Positions 23,633-34,922 of a stretch of 45,702 nt of DNA are shown here, piece by piece. Both the position numbers and the translations under genes were made by a program. Location: assembly GCA_015039465.1 (NCBI GenBank), contig MU130075.1:1-45702 (forward strand), in the 5' to 3' direction. Numbering within the stretch: the first letter of the stretch is position 1; each line of letters starts with the position of its first letter. Under the pieces are notes generated by a model that was not told the DNA's origin, made no database searches, and saw nothing but the letters and a program-made list of their open reading frames with translations. The stretch comes from Phlegmacium glaucopus. Its lineage: Eukaryota; Basidiomycota; Agaricomycetes; Agaricales; Cortinariaceae.

Positions 23633-25328
23633 ATGGAAAGAATCCCGTTACCCAATGTTCTCGTCACTCTCGATACAATATGTATCGTAGATGTCACGGG
23701 TATCAAGGATCCTCTGCTATTCCGACATGTTTTGTTTGGAACGGTATGTGTCTACACGTTCTCACTCAATGCAATTTTTTTAAAGCTACTTGAAGCTCTG
23801 GGAACATGATTATCGTCCAGGAGATTCAGACACTGTTATCTTATCTGACCCAGACTCGGACACCGACTCGGACATAGGGCTGTGTTCTGAAGACTTGTTC
23901 AGTCTTTGTCAAAGTTATTTGTACGTCCACCGTAAGTCACGAGTCTACTCTTCCTCGACCAGTCAATATCAGTCCCTTTTAGTCCTACTAGGATACCAAT
24001 AGCCCATTTGCCTCAAATTTATATCAAATTACCACACTGGTATCAAGCGCTAGACGTTGTGGTAACTGTTTGTTCTCGTTACGAAAAGAGGTTTATATGT
24101 ACCGTGCACCTCGCTGGTGCGGAAAGCGTTCCGATGATTTTGGATAGGATCGTGAAAGAGGTCAGCGTGAAAAACACTACGGGGTTTCTGATAACATAGT
24201 TCCCACAGCTGCAATGCCACCACTATTATCTTAAAATGGTACAACCTGGCCCTCCAGCGAACATCAGCTCAGGCCTTGCCCACATTCCGGGCCAGCTGCG
24301 GCAATTTTCGAAATGATATTGGACCTGAGGTTCTCTGAAACTATTTGTAAACGCTTAGTATGTTATCAAACCATTCTGTTGTTTAAATGTCTCTCCCTTA
24401 ACTTCTTACTTCCCAGCCAGGCAAGGGCGGCTAAAAGAATCAGCAAGCAAGAACCCACTATTAATGATCTGAACATCGCCGGGTATGTCCTGTGGAATAT
24501 CTGCATGAATGTCGGTAATCAAGACTCTTTTATTTCTAGACAAGTGCTATCTCGCATCGCTGTTACCCTTGTTGCGCGTCGAAGATTGATATGCACTGTG
24601 GTTCTTACTGGGATTGATGATCCACCGATCATTCGCCAACGAATCATTGAAGCAGTACGCTGTAGACTATCTCAGTCCTAAAACCAATATTGAAAAACCT
24701 GTGAACAGCTTCGGTTTTATAGATATTTCATTCGACCAGATGTGGTTATCACCCAAACCGACTGTTCTGCGGAAATGATATATGGACCTCTTACAGACAA
24801 TGGGCTATTCTATATTTGTCGAGAGCAGGGTGATAAACACGGTTCTCTTAAGCTGTTTGTAGAGGCATCGTGAGTTCCATTATTATTTCTATGAACTCAA
24901 ATCTGATATTCAACTTTTCAGCCCCTTGGTCTATGCTGAATACGAGCACCCTCAGCACAATTCACTGCCCAAGATTGTTATAAGCGTTCTCGATTGGGAT
25001 AATCATCAGCCGTACTTTGATATGGATATGACAGGGTTGAAAACCTACGAGGTTTACGAACGCCTGCGTAGAGAGGCAAGTGATTTTCACATCGTATCAT
25101 GGTCCTACGTCTCCACGACAAGTTACAGGTCGAGGCACGTACAAATATGAAACTTGTCAGGATCTATGGGCCGGAACCTGACACTTGATTTTCATGGGAA
25201 AACTTAAACTATCACCTGTTTGACCTAATTCAAGCAAAAGCTGCCTCGAAAGGCACTTTGAAGCTATTCATCACTCTACAGTCAGTCAAATCTGTTGGTA
25301 ATCTGTTGGTATTCCGGAGAAAGTCTGA
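23633..25328 (+). pseudogene. Four-module gene, copy 5b (full-length but broken)
   Basis: Start ATG at 23633 (MERIPLPNVLVTLDTICIV) and all nine exons can be followed. Exon 2 has lost about 20 bases before LYV, changing its end phase. Exon 4 has an indel after HHYYL and a further loss near 24303 that leads to TGA. Exon 9 has TGA in place of the conserved TGG (GACACTTGATTTTC). The remaining exons read well, so decay is recent. Exon 2 has the SDTDSD acidic version. Confidence 0.85.
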
Positions 25329-25799
25329 TTATTCATCAGAGAGTCCCAAGTCCCCCTTTATGTGCCCCAACCCAGGACTCGCAAGATCCAATTCCTTGAT
25401 CGTTTCAAACCCTGGCTGACCTCATGACCTCCGAAAGTCTTTTAGACAACACTAATAATGACAATGGTAAAAGGCTGTGCTGATTGCGCACTGACATCCT
25501 AATTTATGGTGGAAGGAAGGTATATTATAATGACGCGGTCTCCCATAGTCATTTATCTACCGACACCCGGATGATTGGTCGCAGTAAAGCCACAGAGTAA
25601 ACTCACGGTATTTCTTTTCTTTTTATTGTCCTATCAGGGAAACGTGGACTCCGCCTGCGAGCATGATCGTCTTTTTCACCAATATGTATATTAATTGCGA
25701 AGTTCAAATACAGTAAGATGTGAGTCCTTGTGCTGATGATTATGGGTTCAATATCGGATTTATTGAAGCGAGAAAATGCCGTAGGGCACAACTACTATA
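25329..25799. other. 3' flank block after copy 5b
   Basis: This is the same 3' flank as after copies 3, 6 and 7, with small indels. It ends at the A/T-rich aattaattgcgaagttcaaa segment. No gene is seen. Confidence 0.5.
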
Positions 25800-26075
25800 C
25801 CAAGTCCAGATAGCAATTCACAATACCTAACCAGGATGATTGCAATGATGACAGTGTCAGAAAATGGAAGCTTCAAATCTTTCGAAGAAGAAAGGAATTC
25901 TTTAAATTTTGGGCGAGAATGGTGTAGAATTCGAAGGAAGTTCGGGAGTATTGGCCAAGTTTTCTAATGAAATCAATAAGAGCATTCTTTCCAGAGGGGC
26001 CACTTACGAGGTGTCATTAAATGCGAAACGAGAACCGCGTCACTCTTTGCATTGGGCGGAGGCACTGTGCTAGAT
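25800..26075 (-). pseudogene. Fragment of the WW-like/membrane gene, interrupted by the kinase gene
   Basis: The stretch matches 16530-16790, including gacagt.tcagaaaatggaagc and the ggccacttacga..gtcattaaatg segment. It stops at about 26070 where unrelated sequence leading into the APH-family gene begins. This marks the left border of an insertion into the duplicated unit. Confidence 0.65.
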
Positions 26076-26132
26076 GTTCTCACGAGGATCCATCCAACAA
26101 GGCACGTGCTAAAAAAAAAGAACCACAGCATA

Positions 26133-27591
26133 ATGGAGATTGTTGAACCTTTCAGCCTAATCAACCAGGACATCATACGATGGGAAGTCGAGAAACGCTT
26201 CACGAAATCCGTTGTTGACATGAAACGTGTTAACGCCTTCATGGTAAGACTCGAGACGTTACTTGTTGTAATTGAGCCCTAATTAATCTGCCTTTTTTCT
26301 GAGGTGATCGAGATTGTATTGGAAGGCGGACACACAGTGATAGTGAAATTCAATTCTGGAGACCTTGATGACTCTCTGGCAGTGTGCCAGATGAAAGATG
26401 ATGTACCTTCGTAGATCATGTCTCCACGATCTGGTCCCCGAAATTTATGCTGTCGATTACACTCGCAATGCCGATCTGCAATGGGTGATGATGGAAAAGG
26501 TTGGGGGTGTTATGGTGATGGATGCTTATCGGGCGTGGCGTCGGTTGGAATCAGACGAGGGGAAGCTTCGCATGGTAAGTGCAAATGGCCACAACACGGT
26601 TCAATCCTGCATTCACGATATCTTCTTTGACGTAACAAAATGAAGTCTCGTGCAATTCGTGAACTCGCGTTTGCATATGCTAAGCTATTTGAGCTTCGCC
26701 TCTGCGACTCGCATGGAAACCACATCGCAGACGACAACCATCAACACCACCATTCGACCCCAATGCCCACAGCCTTCGACATAACCATCTCATATGAACC
26801 ATGTTCAGATGTGAATTCTGACATTCAACGTGCGCGTAATGCTCGACAGTCCACCGCGACTTACATTGCGCATCGTTTTTGGCACTTGATGCATGATTCT
26901 CCTTTCTCCGCTGAGAAACTGGCTGAGCAATATATCCCTGCAGATCACATGGATGCGCTGAGGAAACTGAAGGCTCTGGTCCCCTTTATACTTCCGCCCG
27001 TAAACCAGTACATGGCCCACGACACTGTCCTCGGATCTCGTAGAATTCATCACACTGATTTGTCGTCGACGAACGTCATGCTTGACGCCGATACAGGGGC
27101 TCTGATTGGGATCATTGACTGGGAACGCATCACTACAGCGCCAGCTGAAATATCGGCTGCCTACCCGGAGTGGATCAGATATGACGGCGAATCGCATGCT
27201 TTTACTTTTTGGTCCCAGAGAATGGTTTTTGTCGACCCTGTTTATTATCATGCCGAACCTCGAGATATCTTTGAAACGGCAAGTTCAACCTCAGTTGTCT
27301 TTTAGCTTTGTCTGATGTGATCCTACGTTGCCCATACAGGCTGCTGCCGAAGTGTCTCCCGCGTTTGTGACGGCGTTGAAAGCAGGACAGCCAATCCGGG
27401 AGCTTATGGACTGGGCTGAAAAAATTCTCTGTTCTGGTGGACGTGGCGAGCGGCTGAAAAATCGTCTGATTGAGGCGCATCAGTGGATCGAAAGCAAGGC
27501 CAGTGCACTGGGAGTGACCTTCCCTCCGAACGACACTCCAAGGAGAAAAGAAGAATGGCTGTCCCTCCGTGATAGTGTTCCCATGCTCTGA
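26133..27591 (+). CDS. APH-fold (aminoglycoside phosphotransferase-like) kinase, one apparent frameshift
   Basis: Reads from ATG 26133 (MEIVEPFSLINQ). Exon 2 starts after the AG at about 26304 (VIEIVLEGGHTVIVKF, with the ATP-binding lysine). A later part carries PEIYAVDYTRNADLQWVMME (hinge region). After a further intron (about 26575-26644) comes the catalytic loop HHTDLSSTNVMLD at about 27050, which fits HxDxxxxN, and IIDWE for metal binding. A last intron with a GC donor (GCAAGT at about 27280) and AG at about 27340 leads to a helical C-terminus ending DSVPML. Near 26395-26400 the frame changes by one base with no plausible intron, so the gene may be newly inactivated or the base may be an error. 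Fungal APH-like kinases act on diverse small molecules; the substrate is unknown. It interrupts the duplicated array. Confidence 0.7.
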
Positions 27592-27762
27592 GTATTGGCG
27601 AGCTGCCTGTAGATACTACACCAGCCCTAATGCATATATGCTAGTGTAGTCTCGAAATGCTTGAATGACCTGAGGGATATCGGGTGGCAAGCCTAAGACA
27701 TTCGTCTCCTGCGGATGCTGCATCTGCACAAGCACACTGTGTCACTGTGTCGTCAATGACTG

Positions 27763-27800
27763 TTGGAGGTGGAGGTGGAGGTGGAGGTGGAGGTGGAGGC
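27763..27800 (+). repeat. GGTGGA hexanucleotide microsatellite
   Basis: About six units of ggtgga lie in a row at the left border of the partial four-module copy. In one frame they would encode poly-Gly and in the reverse frame poly-Pro, but there is no supported gene across them. Confidence 0.85.
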
Positions 27801-27849
27801 GCAGAACGTATTTCATGGTATGTTGACATGACGCTGGCACACTGCCACT

Positions 27850-28840
27850 CAGAACCTCCATGTATGTACTGTAGACCTCGCTGGTGTCAATGCGGAAAGT
27901 GTTGGGATGATAATGGATAGGATCGTGAAAGGGGTCGGTGTCAAAACATGACAGGGTTTCTGGTAAGATAGAATCTGATGTTCCCACAGCTACAATGCCA
28001 CCACTATTATCTTCTTAATGGTGCGGCCTGGCCCACCAGCGAACACAAATCGATGACACGCAAAGATCACGGGCCAGCTGTGGCATTTTACGGCCACTTT
28101 CGAGAAGATATTGGACCTGATGGTTCCCTGAAACTGCTTAGTAGTATGTCTTCAAACCATTCTGTTGTTTAAATTCCTTAAATTCTTACTTCCCAGCCAG
28201 GCAAGGGCGTCTAAAAGAATCATCAAGTAACAACCCAGTGATAACTATCTGAATATAGCCGGGTATGTCTTGTGGACTATCTGCATGAACTCGAATGTCG
28301 GTATATGTAGTCAAGACCTTTGTTTCTAGACAAGTGCTACCCCTGGATTGTTGTCATGATTGTTGCGCGTCGAAGATTGGTATGCACTGTAGTTCTTACT
28401 GGCATTGATAATCCGCCGACCATTCGCCAACGAATCATTGAAGCAGTACGCTGTGGAGTTATCTCAGTCTTAAAACCAATATTGAAATACCTTTCAGAGA
28501 ATCAAACAGCTTCGGTTTTATGAATATTTAGTCCGACCAGATGCAGTTATCGCCCAAACCGACTGTTGTACGGAAATAACATATGAACCTCTTACAGACA
28601 ATGGGTTATCCCATATCTGTCGATAACAGGGTGATAAACACGGTTCTCTTAAGCTGTTTATAGAGGGCTTCGTGAGTCCATTATTATGGAGAACTCAGAT
28701 TCTGATATTCGACTTCTAATACCTTGGTCTATGCCTCTGAATATGTGTGCCCTTAACGCAATCCATTGCCCAAGATTGTTATAAGCGTTCTCTATTGGGA
28801 TAGCCAACAACCCTATTTCGATATGGACATGACAGGGAAA
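27850..28840 (+). pseudogene. Four-module gene, partial copy (exon 3 to exon 8)
   Basis: The copy begins inside exon 3 (TVDLAG-like end of the second strand) and runs through exon 4 (HHYYLLNGAAWPTSEH, FYGHFREDIGPDGSLKLL), exon 5, exon 6, exon 7 and the first part of exon 8. It ends at about 28840 after GATATGGACATGACAGG. Exon 4 lost the bases after SLKLL, exon 5 has TAA for CAA (tcaagtaacaaccc), and several indels lie in exons 7 and 8. The intron after exon 3 has an unusual extra GTAAGA near 27962. It has no start and cannot work. Confidence 0.8.
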
Positions 28841-29560
28841 CGTGGACTCTGCCTGCGAGCATGATATCTACCGATAGGTAAATTAATTGTGAAATCCAAA
28901 TACAGTAATATTTGAGTCCTCTGCTGAAGGTTATGGGTTCAATCCAGTTGGGTACCGGATCGAAGCGAGAAATGCCATAGGACCGTTTATTAAAGCGAGA
29001 GCGGCGAGTATCAGAAAAGCTGATAGGGCAATCCCGCCAGATAGTTAAGTCACGTCAGTGTCTACGAGCCCTTGTATGGCCAGGAATAGACCTGAGAATC
29101 ACTTGTTGCTTGAGAAGAGAGCCGGGGCCTAACACTAGCAAGAGACCAGGCTGTAAAGTGTCGATGAACCAATAACGAACGATTGAAAATGTGGGGCTAC
29201 GCACCATGACATTTGCGGCGGCCTTTCTATTGTCACTTGTTCAACAAAGGATTCCCAGTAGGTCTTCTAGGGTAATAACAATCAAAAGTCAAACCTTCCA
29301 AGTTCCAACCCTTGGGCCGATTCACTGAAGTGGTCTGAATTAGATGAGAAGCAATCAGAAGTACATTAGACGTACGTTTGATAGAAATAGGCATTTTCCT
29401 TTATCTAAGCCTGGGCCGTTGTGAGAGACAATGTGTTTCGTCCATCCATCACCGAAGTCATGGCCTGTGAACCTGCAAAGCCAAAATGATAGGCCTTACT
29501 GATCTTTCACACGCACTGGCATCAACGAAAAGGTCACTGGCATGGAACCGAACTATTACA
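28841..29560 (-). pseudogene. 3' flank remnant and decayed WW-like/membrane gene pieces
   Basis: 28850-28990 is a shortened form of the family 3' flank (aattaattgtgaaatccaaa). 29030-29560 matches the membrane gene relic at 19400-19790 and parts of its first exons (gatctttcacacgcactggc at about 29500, and gcctgtgaacctgcaaag). The order is as in the intact gene, but most coding sequence is lost. Confidence 0.6.
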
Positions 29561-29723
29561 AAAGTATTGACAAAAGGCCTTAATCTTGACACTCTGACAT
29601 CTAGTATTTAATACTTTGAATCCTGCGAGGACCACACCACCCCGTTTCCTCACCTTGCTTCCTGCGTCCTCACACAGTACTTGTACTCGCCACTTTACCG
29701 TCTGCTTTACAACTATAAGCTCT

Positions 29724-31447
29724 ATGGAAACATTAGAAAGTCTCCCGCTACCCACTGTTCTCGTCACTATTGATACAATATGTATCGTCGATGTCACGGG
29801 TATCAAAGATGCTAGCCTACTCTGGTGGACTTTGCTTGCAACAGTATGTGTCTACACGTGCTTGCTCATTCTTGTGCAATTTTAAAAAAATTACTTGAAG
29901 CTCTGGGAACATGATTATCGTCGGGGACATTCAGACACTCTTATTTCCTCTGACCCAGACTCAGGCCCCTACATAAGACTTGGTTCCGCAGAAAAGTTGT
30001 TCAATCTTTGTCAAAATTGTGGAGGTTCTCTCAAACTATTTGCACGTCCGCCGTAAGTCACTATGCTGCTCTTCCTCGAGAAGTCATCGTCAATCCTCTC
30101 TAGTAAGGAGGTATTATACCGTATGCCTGCAATGTATACTGAATCACCACACTGGTATCAAGCACCAGACGTTGTGGTAACTGTTTTTTCTGATTATGAA
30201 AAGAAGTTTGTATGTACCGTGCACCTCGCTGGTGCCGAAAGTGTCGGGATGATTATGCATTGGATCGTGAAAGAGGTCGGTGTCAGAACGCTATAAATTT
30301 TCTGATAACAGAGAATCTGATGTTCCCATAGCTCCAATGCCACCACTATTATCTTCCGAGCACAACCCGGACTACCAGCGAACATCAGTCTGAGCGCGGT
30401 CCATATTACGGGCCAGCCGCGGCATTTTACGGTCATTTTCGAGAAGATATTGGACCTGATGGTTCTCTGAAACTATTTGTGAATGCTTAGTATGTTTTCA
30501 AACCATTCTGCTGTCGAAATGTCTCCCCCCCTTAACTTCTTACTTCCCAGTCAGGCAAGGGCGGCTAAAAGAATTGTCAAGCAACAACCCGGTATTAATG
30601 ATCTGAACATCACCGGGTATGTCCTGTGGACTGTTTGCATGAATGTTGGTAGTAGACCTTTTCTTTCTAGACAAGTGCTACCTCGCATTGTTGTCACCGT
30701 TGTTGCGCGTCGAAGATTGGTATGCACTGTGGTTCTTACCGGCATTGATGATCCACCGACCATTCGCCAACGGATCATTGAAGCGGTACGCTGTGGAGTT
30801 ATCAGTCCTGAAACAAATATTGAAAGACCTGTGAACAGCTTCGGTTTTATAGATATTTCATCCGACCAGATGTGGTTATCACCCGAACCGACTGTTCTGC
30901 GGAAATGACATATGAACCTCTTACAGACGATGGGTTGTTCTCTCTCTGTCAAGAACGGGGTGATAAACACGGTTCTCTTAAGCTGTTTGTAGAGGCATCG
31001 TGAGTTCCATTATTATTTCCATGAACTCAAATCTGATATTCAACTTTTCAGCCCCTTGGTCTATGCTGAATACGAGCGCCCTCAGCACAATCCACTGCCC
31101 AAGATTGTTATAAGTGTTCTCGATTGGGACAATCAACAGCCATATTTCGATATGGATATGACAGGATTGAAAACCTACGACGTTTACGAAGGCCTGTCTA
31201 AAGAGGCAAGTAATTTTCACTCGATGCCATGGTCCTTCGTCTCCATGACAAGTTACAGGTCGAGGCACATACAGATATGGAACTTGTCAGGATCTATGGG
31301 CCGGAACCAGATACTTGGTTTTCATGGGAAGACTTACACTATGACCTGTTTAACCTAATTCAAGCAAAAGGTGCCTCGAGAGGCTCCTTGAAGCTATTCA
31401 TCACTCTACAGTCAGTCAAATCCATTAATATTCAGGAAAAAGTCTAA
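29724..31447 (+). CDS. Four-module beta-grasp-like repeat protein, copy 6 (intact)
   Basis: Start ATG at 29724 (METLESLPLPTVLVT), stop TAA at 31445-31447. Nine exons splice cleanly. Module marks are VTIDTICIVDVTGIKD and GSLKLFARPP (A); VVVTVFSDYEKKFVCTVHLA and GSLKLFVNA (B); IVVTVVARRRLVCTVVLTGI and GSLKLFVEAS (C); IVISVLDWDNQQPYFDMDM and GSLKLFITLQ (D). The last intron, 31206-31258, is GC-AG, 53 nt. Exons 4-7 and their introns are almost identical to copy 4; exon 3 is not. The protein ends SVKSINIQEKV, the usual tail. No membrane or secretion signal is seen. As for the other copies, the function is unknown; a protein-interaction role is a guess from the fold. Confidence 0.77.
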
Positions 31448-32008
31448 TAATACAGGGTTATTCATAAGAGAGCATCCACCTCAGCAAGAGTCCCTAGTCC
31501 CCAGCCCCAGTCCTCATCCTCTTTATGCACCCTCACCCAAGCTCTCATTCGTTGATCGTCTCACATCCTGGCTGACCTCATGACCTCCGAAAGTCTTTTA
31601 GACGGCACTACTGGTAGTAATGACAATGGTGAAAGACTGCTGATTGCGCACTGACATTCTAACTCGTGACGGAAGGAAGTATATAATGACGCGGTCCCTC
31701 ATAGTCATTTATCTACCTGCACCCGAATGATTAGTCGCCTAAGCCCACGGTATTCCATTTCTTTTTGTCTGAAAGCGTCGTGCATGATCATCTTTTCCAC
31801 CGATGGGTAAATTAATTGCGAAGTTCAAATACAGTAAGATGCGTATCATCACCGCCTGCGAAGAATGAAGTTAGAGTAGCCTGCCGCTTACTAATCTTTC
31901 ACACGCACTGGCATCAACGAAGCCTGCAGTCTAGGCTTGTTGATGAAGGAGTCATGGAACTGAACTACTACACAGGTCTTGACACAGATCACACACTTGC
32001 GGCTGGGC
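31448..32008. other. 3' flank block of copy 6 and a membrane-gene first-exon scrap
   Basis: 31448-31840 is the conserved 3' flank of the family. 31880-31990 carries a short piece like 17215-17290 (gatct/aatctttcacacgcactggc, tcatggaactgaact). The 1003-bp element B begins just after. No gene is seen. Confidence 0.5.
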
Positions 32009-33025
32009 ATCTAATCCCAGTGAATATCAACTCTGCGCTCAGCTGCAAATAACGGAGATCAGCGGCGGTCCCGAAATTCGCCGGTCAACTCGGATTTTGT
32101 CCTTCCTGCGGATTTTTTTCCGCGAAATCCTGTACATTTTGAGAGGAGAAAAAAGCCTAACGAAGAAATTCACACATTTTTCGGTTATTGTCGGTACTCC
32201 TCTGCTTTGATCTGCCTTGCTCTGTGTTTATCTGTAGGCATAAAATGTGTGTATTATTGTAATATTTATTACACTGATTTCTGCATATTCCCGTGCCCCT
32301 GCGTTTAGGTAACGTCTCCAACACTCGTCCAGCAATAGATGCGGACACGGGTAGCGATTTAAATTGCACCTTCAAATACATCAAATCAAATTCACATCCT
32401 TTCACACAAAAAAAGGAACTCACCATGCACGAAGGCAGTTTGAACGACTCAGGACGAGCACTATCAGAAGAATTTAGGCGCATATATGAACGTCAAATGT
32501 CAAATTAATGAATTGGGAGGCTGAGAATCAACTTACTAGGCTCTAGCAAATGCTCCTACAGATGTGCCTGCCGTAACAGTTAGAGGATTGTAATTATTCA
32601 AATATGAACGAACACATACATTGAATTCCCAATTGTTCAATGCCGGATCACATGGATGAGGTATACCAAATGTTGATACATCCAGGGAAAACAGTGGAAT
32701 GCATAGAGCGAGATGCAGGGGAGGCTGGAGATGGGATGGCAGAGAAGGTGGGGGGAAGGAAGAAAGAAGGAATAGGGATGGCGTGGCAAAGTCAGACGGA
32801 ATGTAATTTGTCGCAAGTCAAACTTGAGGAAATAAATCAATTTTCAAATGAAAGTCGATATGGCACCACCATCAACTAAATTCAAAGAAATTAGTGTTCC
32901 AGCAACGTTGGAAGGACTGCAGATAGGAGCGGATCATAGCTGAACTTGTCTTCCGGCGCCGATATTTGCAGCTCTGTGGGGAGGGTTGCAGAATTGTGCA
33001 GAGTCGATTTTCACTGGGATCTAAT
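32009..33025. mobile_element. 1003-bp terminal-inverted-repeat element, copy B (inverted relative to A)
   Basis: The element spans 32016-33018, the same length as copy A at 11752-12754 and in reverse orientation. The few differences I can see by eye are single bases (for example the ACACGGG/CCCATGT site near 32345). The perfect 7-bp repeat ATCTAAT flanks it (32009-32015 and 33019-33025). Its right end lies about 180 bp upstream of the start of copy 7, so it may have changed that gene's promoter. Two insertions with different target sites but equal duplication length support real transposition rather than segmental duplication. Confidence 0.88.
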
Positions 33026-33199
33026 ACTAATAGGCCTTAATTTCGACTTGGTTTTACACTCCGACCTCCAGGATTTAATATTTAATCCTGATAGAACCAC
33101 ACCATTGCCACACCGCCTCGTTTCCTCGCCTTGCTTCCTGCGTCCTCACACAGTACTTGGGTTCGACACTTTACTGTCTGCATTACAACTGTAACCTCT

Positions 33200-34922
33200 A
33201 TGGGGGGAATCCCGTTACCCAATATTCTCGTCACTCTTGATACAATATGTATCGTAGATGTCACTGGTATCAAAGATTCTCTGCTACTCCGACATGTTTT
33301 GTTTGGAACAGTATGTGTCCACACGTCCTCGTTCAATGCAATTTTTTAAAGCTACTTGAAGCTCTGGGAATATGATTATCGTCCAGGAGACTCAGATACT
33401 GTTATTGTATCTGACCCAGACTCGGGCACCGACTCCGACATAGGGCTTTATTCCGACGACTTGTTCAGTCTTTGTCAAAATTGTGGAGGTTTCCTCAAAC
33501 TATTTGTACGCCCACCGTAAGTCACCATTCTGCTCTTCCTCGACCAGTCGTTATCAGTCCCCTTCAGTTCCCCTTTTAGGATACCAGTATCCCAGGAGTG
33601 TCAAATGTATATTAAATTACCACACTGGTATCAAGCGCCAGACGTTGTGGTAACTGTTTTTTCTGATTACGAAAAGAAGTTTGTATGTACCGTGCACCTC
33701 GCTGGTGCGGAAAGCATTCCGATAATTTTGGATAGGATCGTGAAAGAGGTCGGTGTCAAAACACTACAGGATTTCTGATAACATAGAATCTGATGTTCCC
33801 ACAGCTACAATTCCACCACTATTATCTTCAAAATAGCACAACCTGGCCCTCCAGCGAACATCAGCTCATGCCCTGCCCACATTCCGGGCCAGCTGCGGCA
33901 TTTTACGGTCATTTTCGAGAAGATATTGGACCTGATGGTTTGTTGAAACTATTTGTAAACGTTTAGTATGTTTCCAAACCATCCTGTCGTTTAAATGCCT
34001 CTCCCTTAACTTCTTACTTCCCAGCCAGGCGAAGGCGGCTGAAAGAATCATCAAGCAACAACCCGTCATTAATGATCTGAACATCGCTGGGTATGTCCTG
34101 TGGAATATCTGCATGAATGTTGGTAGTCAAGACCTTTTCTTTCTAGACAAGTGCTGCCTCGCATCGTTGTTACCCTTGTTGCGCGTCGAAGATTGGTATG
34201 CACTGTAGTTCTTACTGGGATTGATGATCCCCCGATGATTCGCCAACGGGTCATTGAAGCAGTACGCTATCGAGTTATCTCAGTCCTAGAACAGATATTG
34301 AAAACCCTGTGAACAGCTTCGGTTTTATAGATATTTCATTCGACCAGATGTGGTTATCACCCAAACCGACTGTTCTGCGGAAATGACATATTCACCTCTT
34401 ACAGACAATGAGTTGTTCTCTCTGTGTCGAGAACAGGGTGATAAGCAAGGTTCCCTTAAACTGTTTGTAGAGGCATCGTGAGTCCCATTATTATTTCCTT
34501 GGAGAGCTCAAATCTGATATTCGACTTTTCAGTCCCCTGGTCTATGTTGAATATGTGCAACGCAATCCATTGCCCAAGATTGTTATAAGCGTTCTCGATT
34601 GGGATAATCATCAGCCGTACTTCGATATGGATATGACAGGATTGGAATGCTACGAGGTTTACCCAGGCCTGTATAAAGAGGCAAGTGTTTTTCACTTCGT
34701 CTCATAGTCCTTCGTCTCCAAGACAAGTTACAGGTCGAGGCACGTACAAGTACGAAACTTGTCAGGATCTATGGGCCAGAACCCGACACTTGGTTTTCAT
34801 GGGAATACTTAAACTATCACTTGTTTGATCTAATTCAAGCAAAAGGTGCCTCGAAAGGCTCTTTGAAGCTATTCATCACTCTACAGTCAGTCAACGCTGT
34901 TAATATTCAGGAGAAAGTCTAA
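33200..34922 (+). CDS. Four-module beta-grasp-like repeat protein, copy 7 (intact)
   Basis: Start ATG at 33200 (MGGIPLPNILVTLDTICIV), stop TAA at 34920-34922. All nine exons splice in frame. Exon 2 carries the acidic SDPDSGTDSDIGLYSDDLF version, the only intact example of that group. The last intron (34681-34733) is GC-AG and contains an in-frame TAG, which shows it cannot be read through. Module ends read FLKLFVRPP, LLKLFVNVY, GSLKLFVEAS and GSLKLFITLQ. The immediate promoter is shortened by insertion of the 1003-bp element B at 33018. The first residues MGG differ from the ME of the other copies through one changed codon. Function unknown. Confidence 0.77.

Noticed and set aside
27684..27920. 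Open frame with a poly-Gly run
   Set aside because: It is created by the GGTGGA microsatellite and runs into a broken part-copy in the wrong frame.
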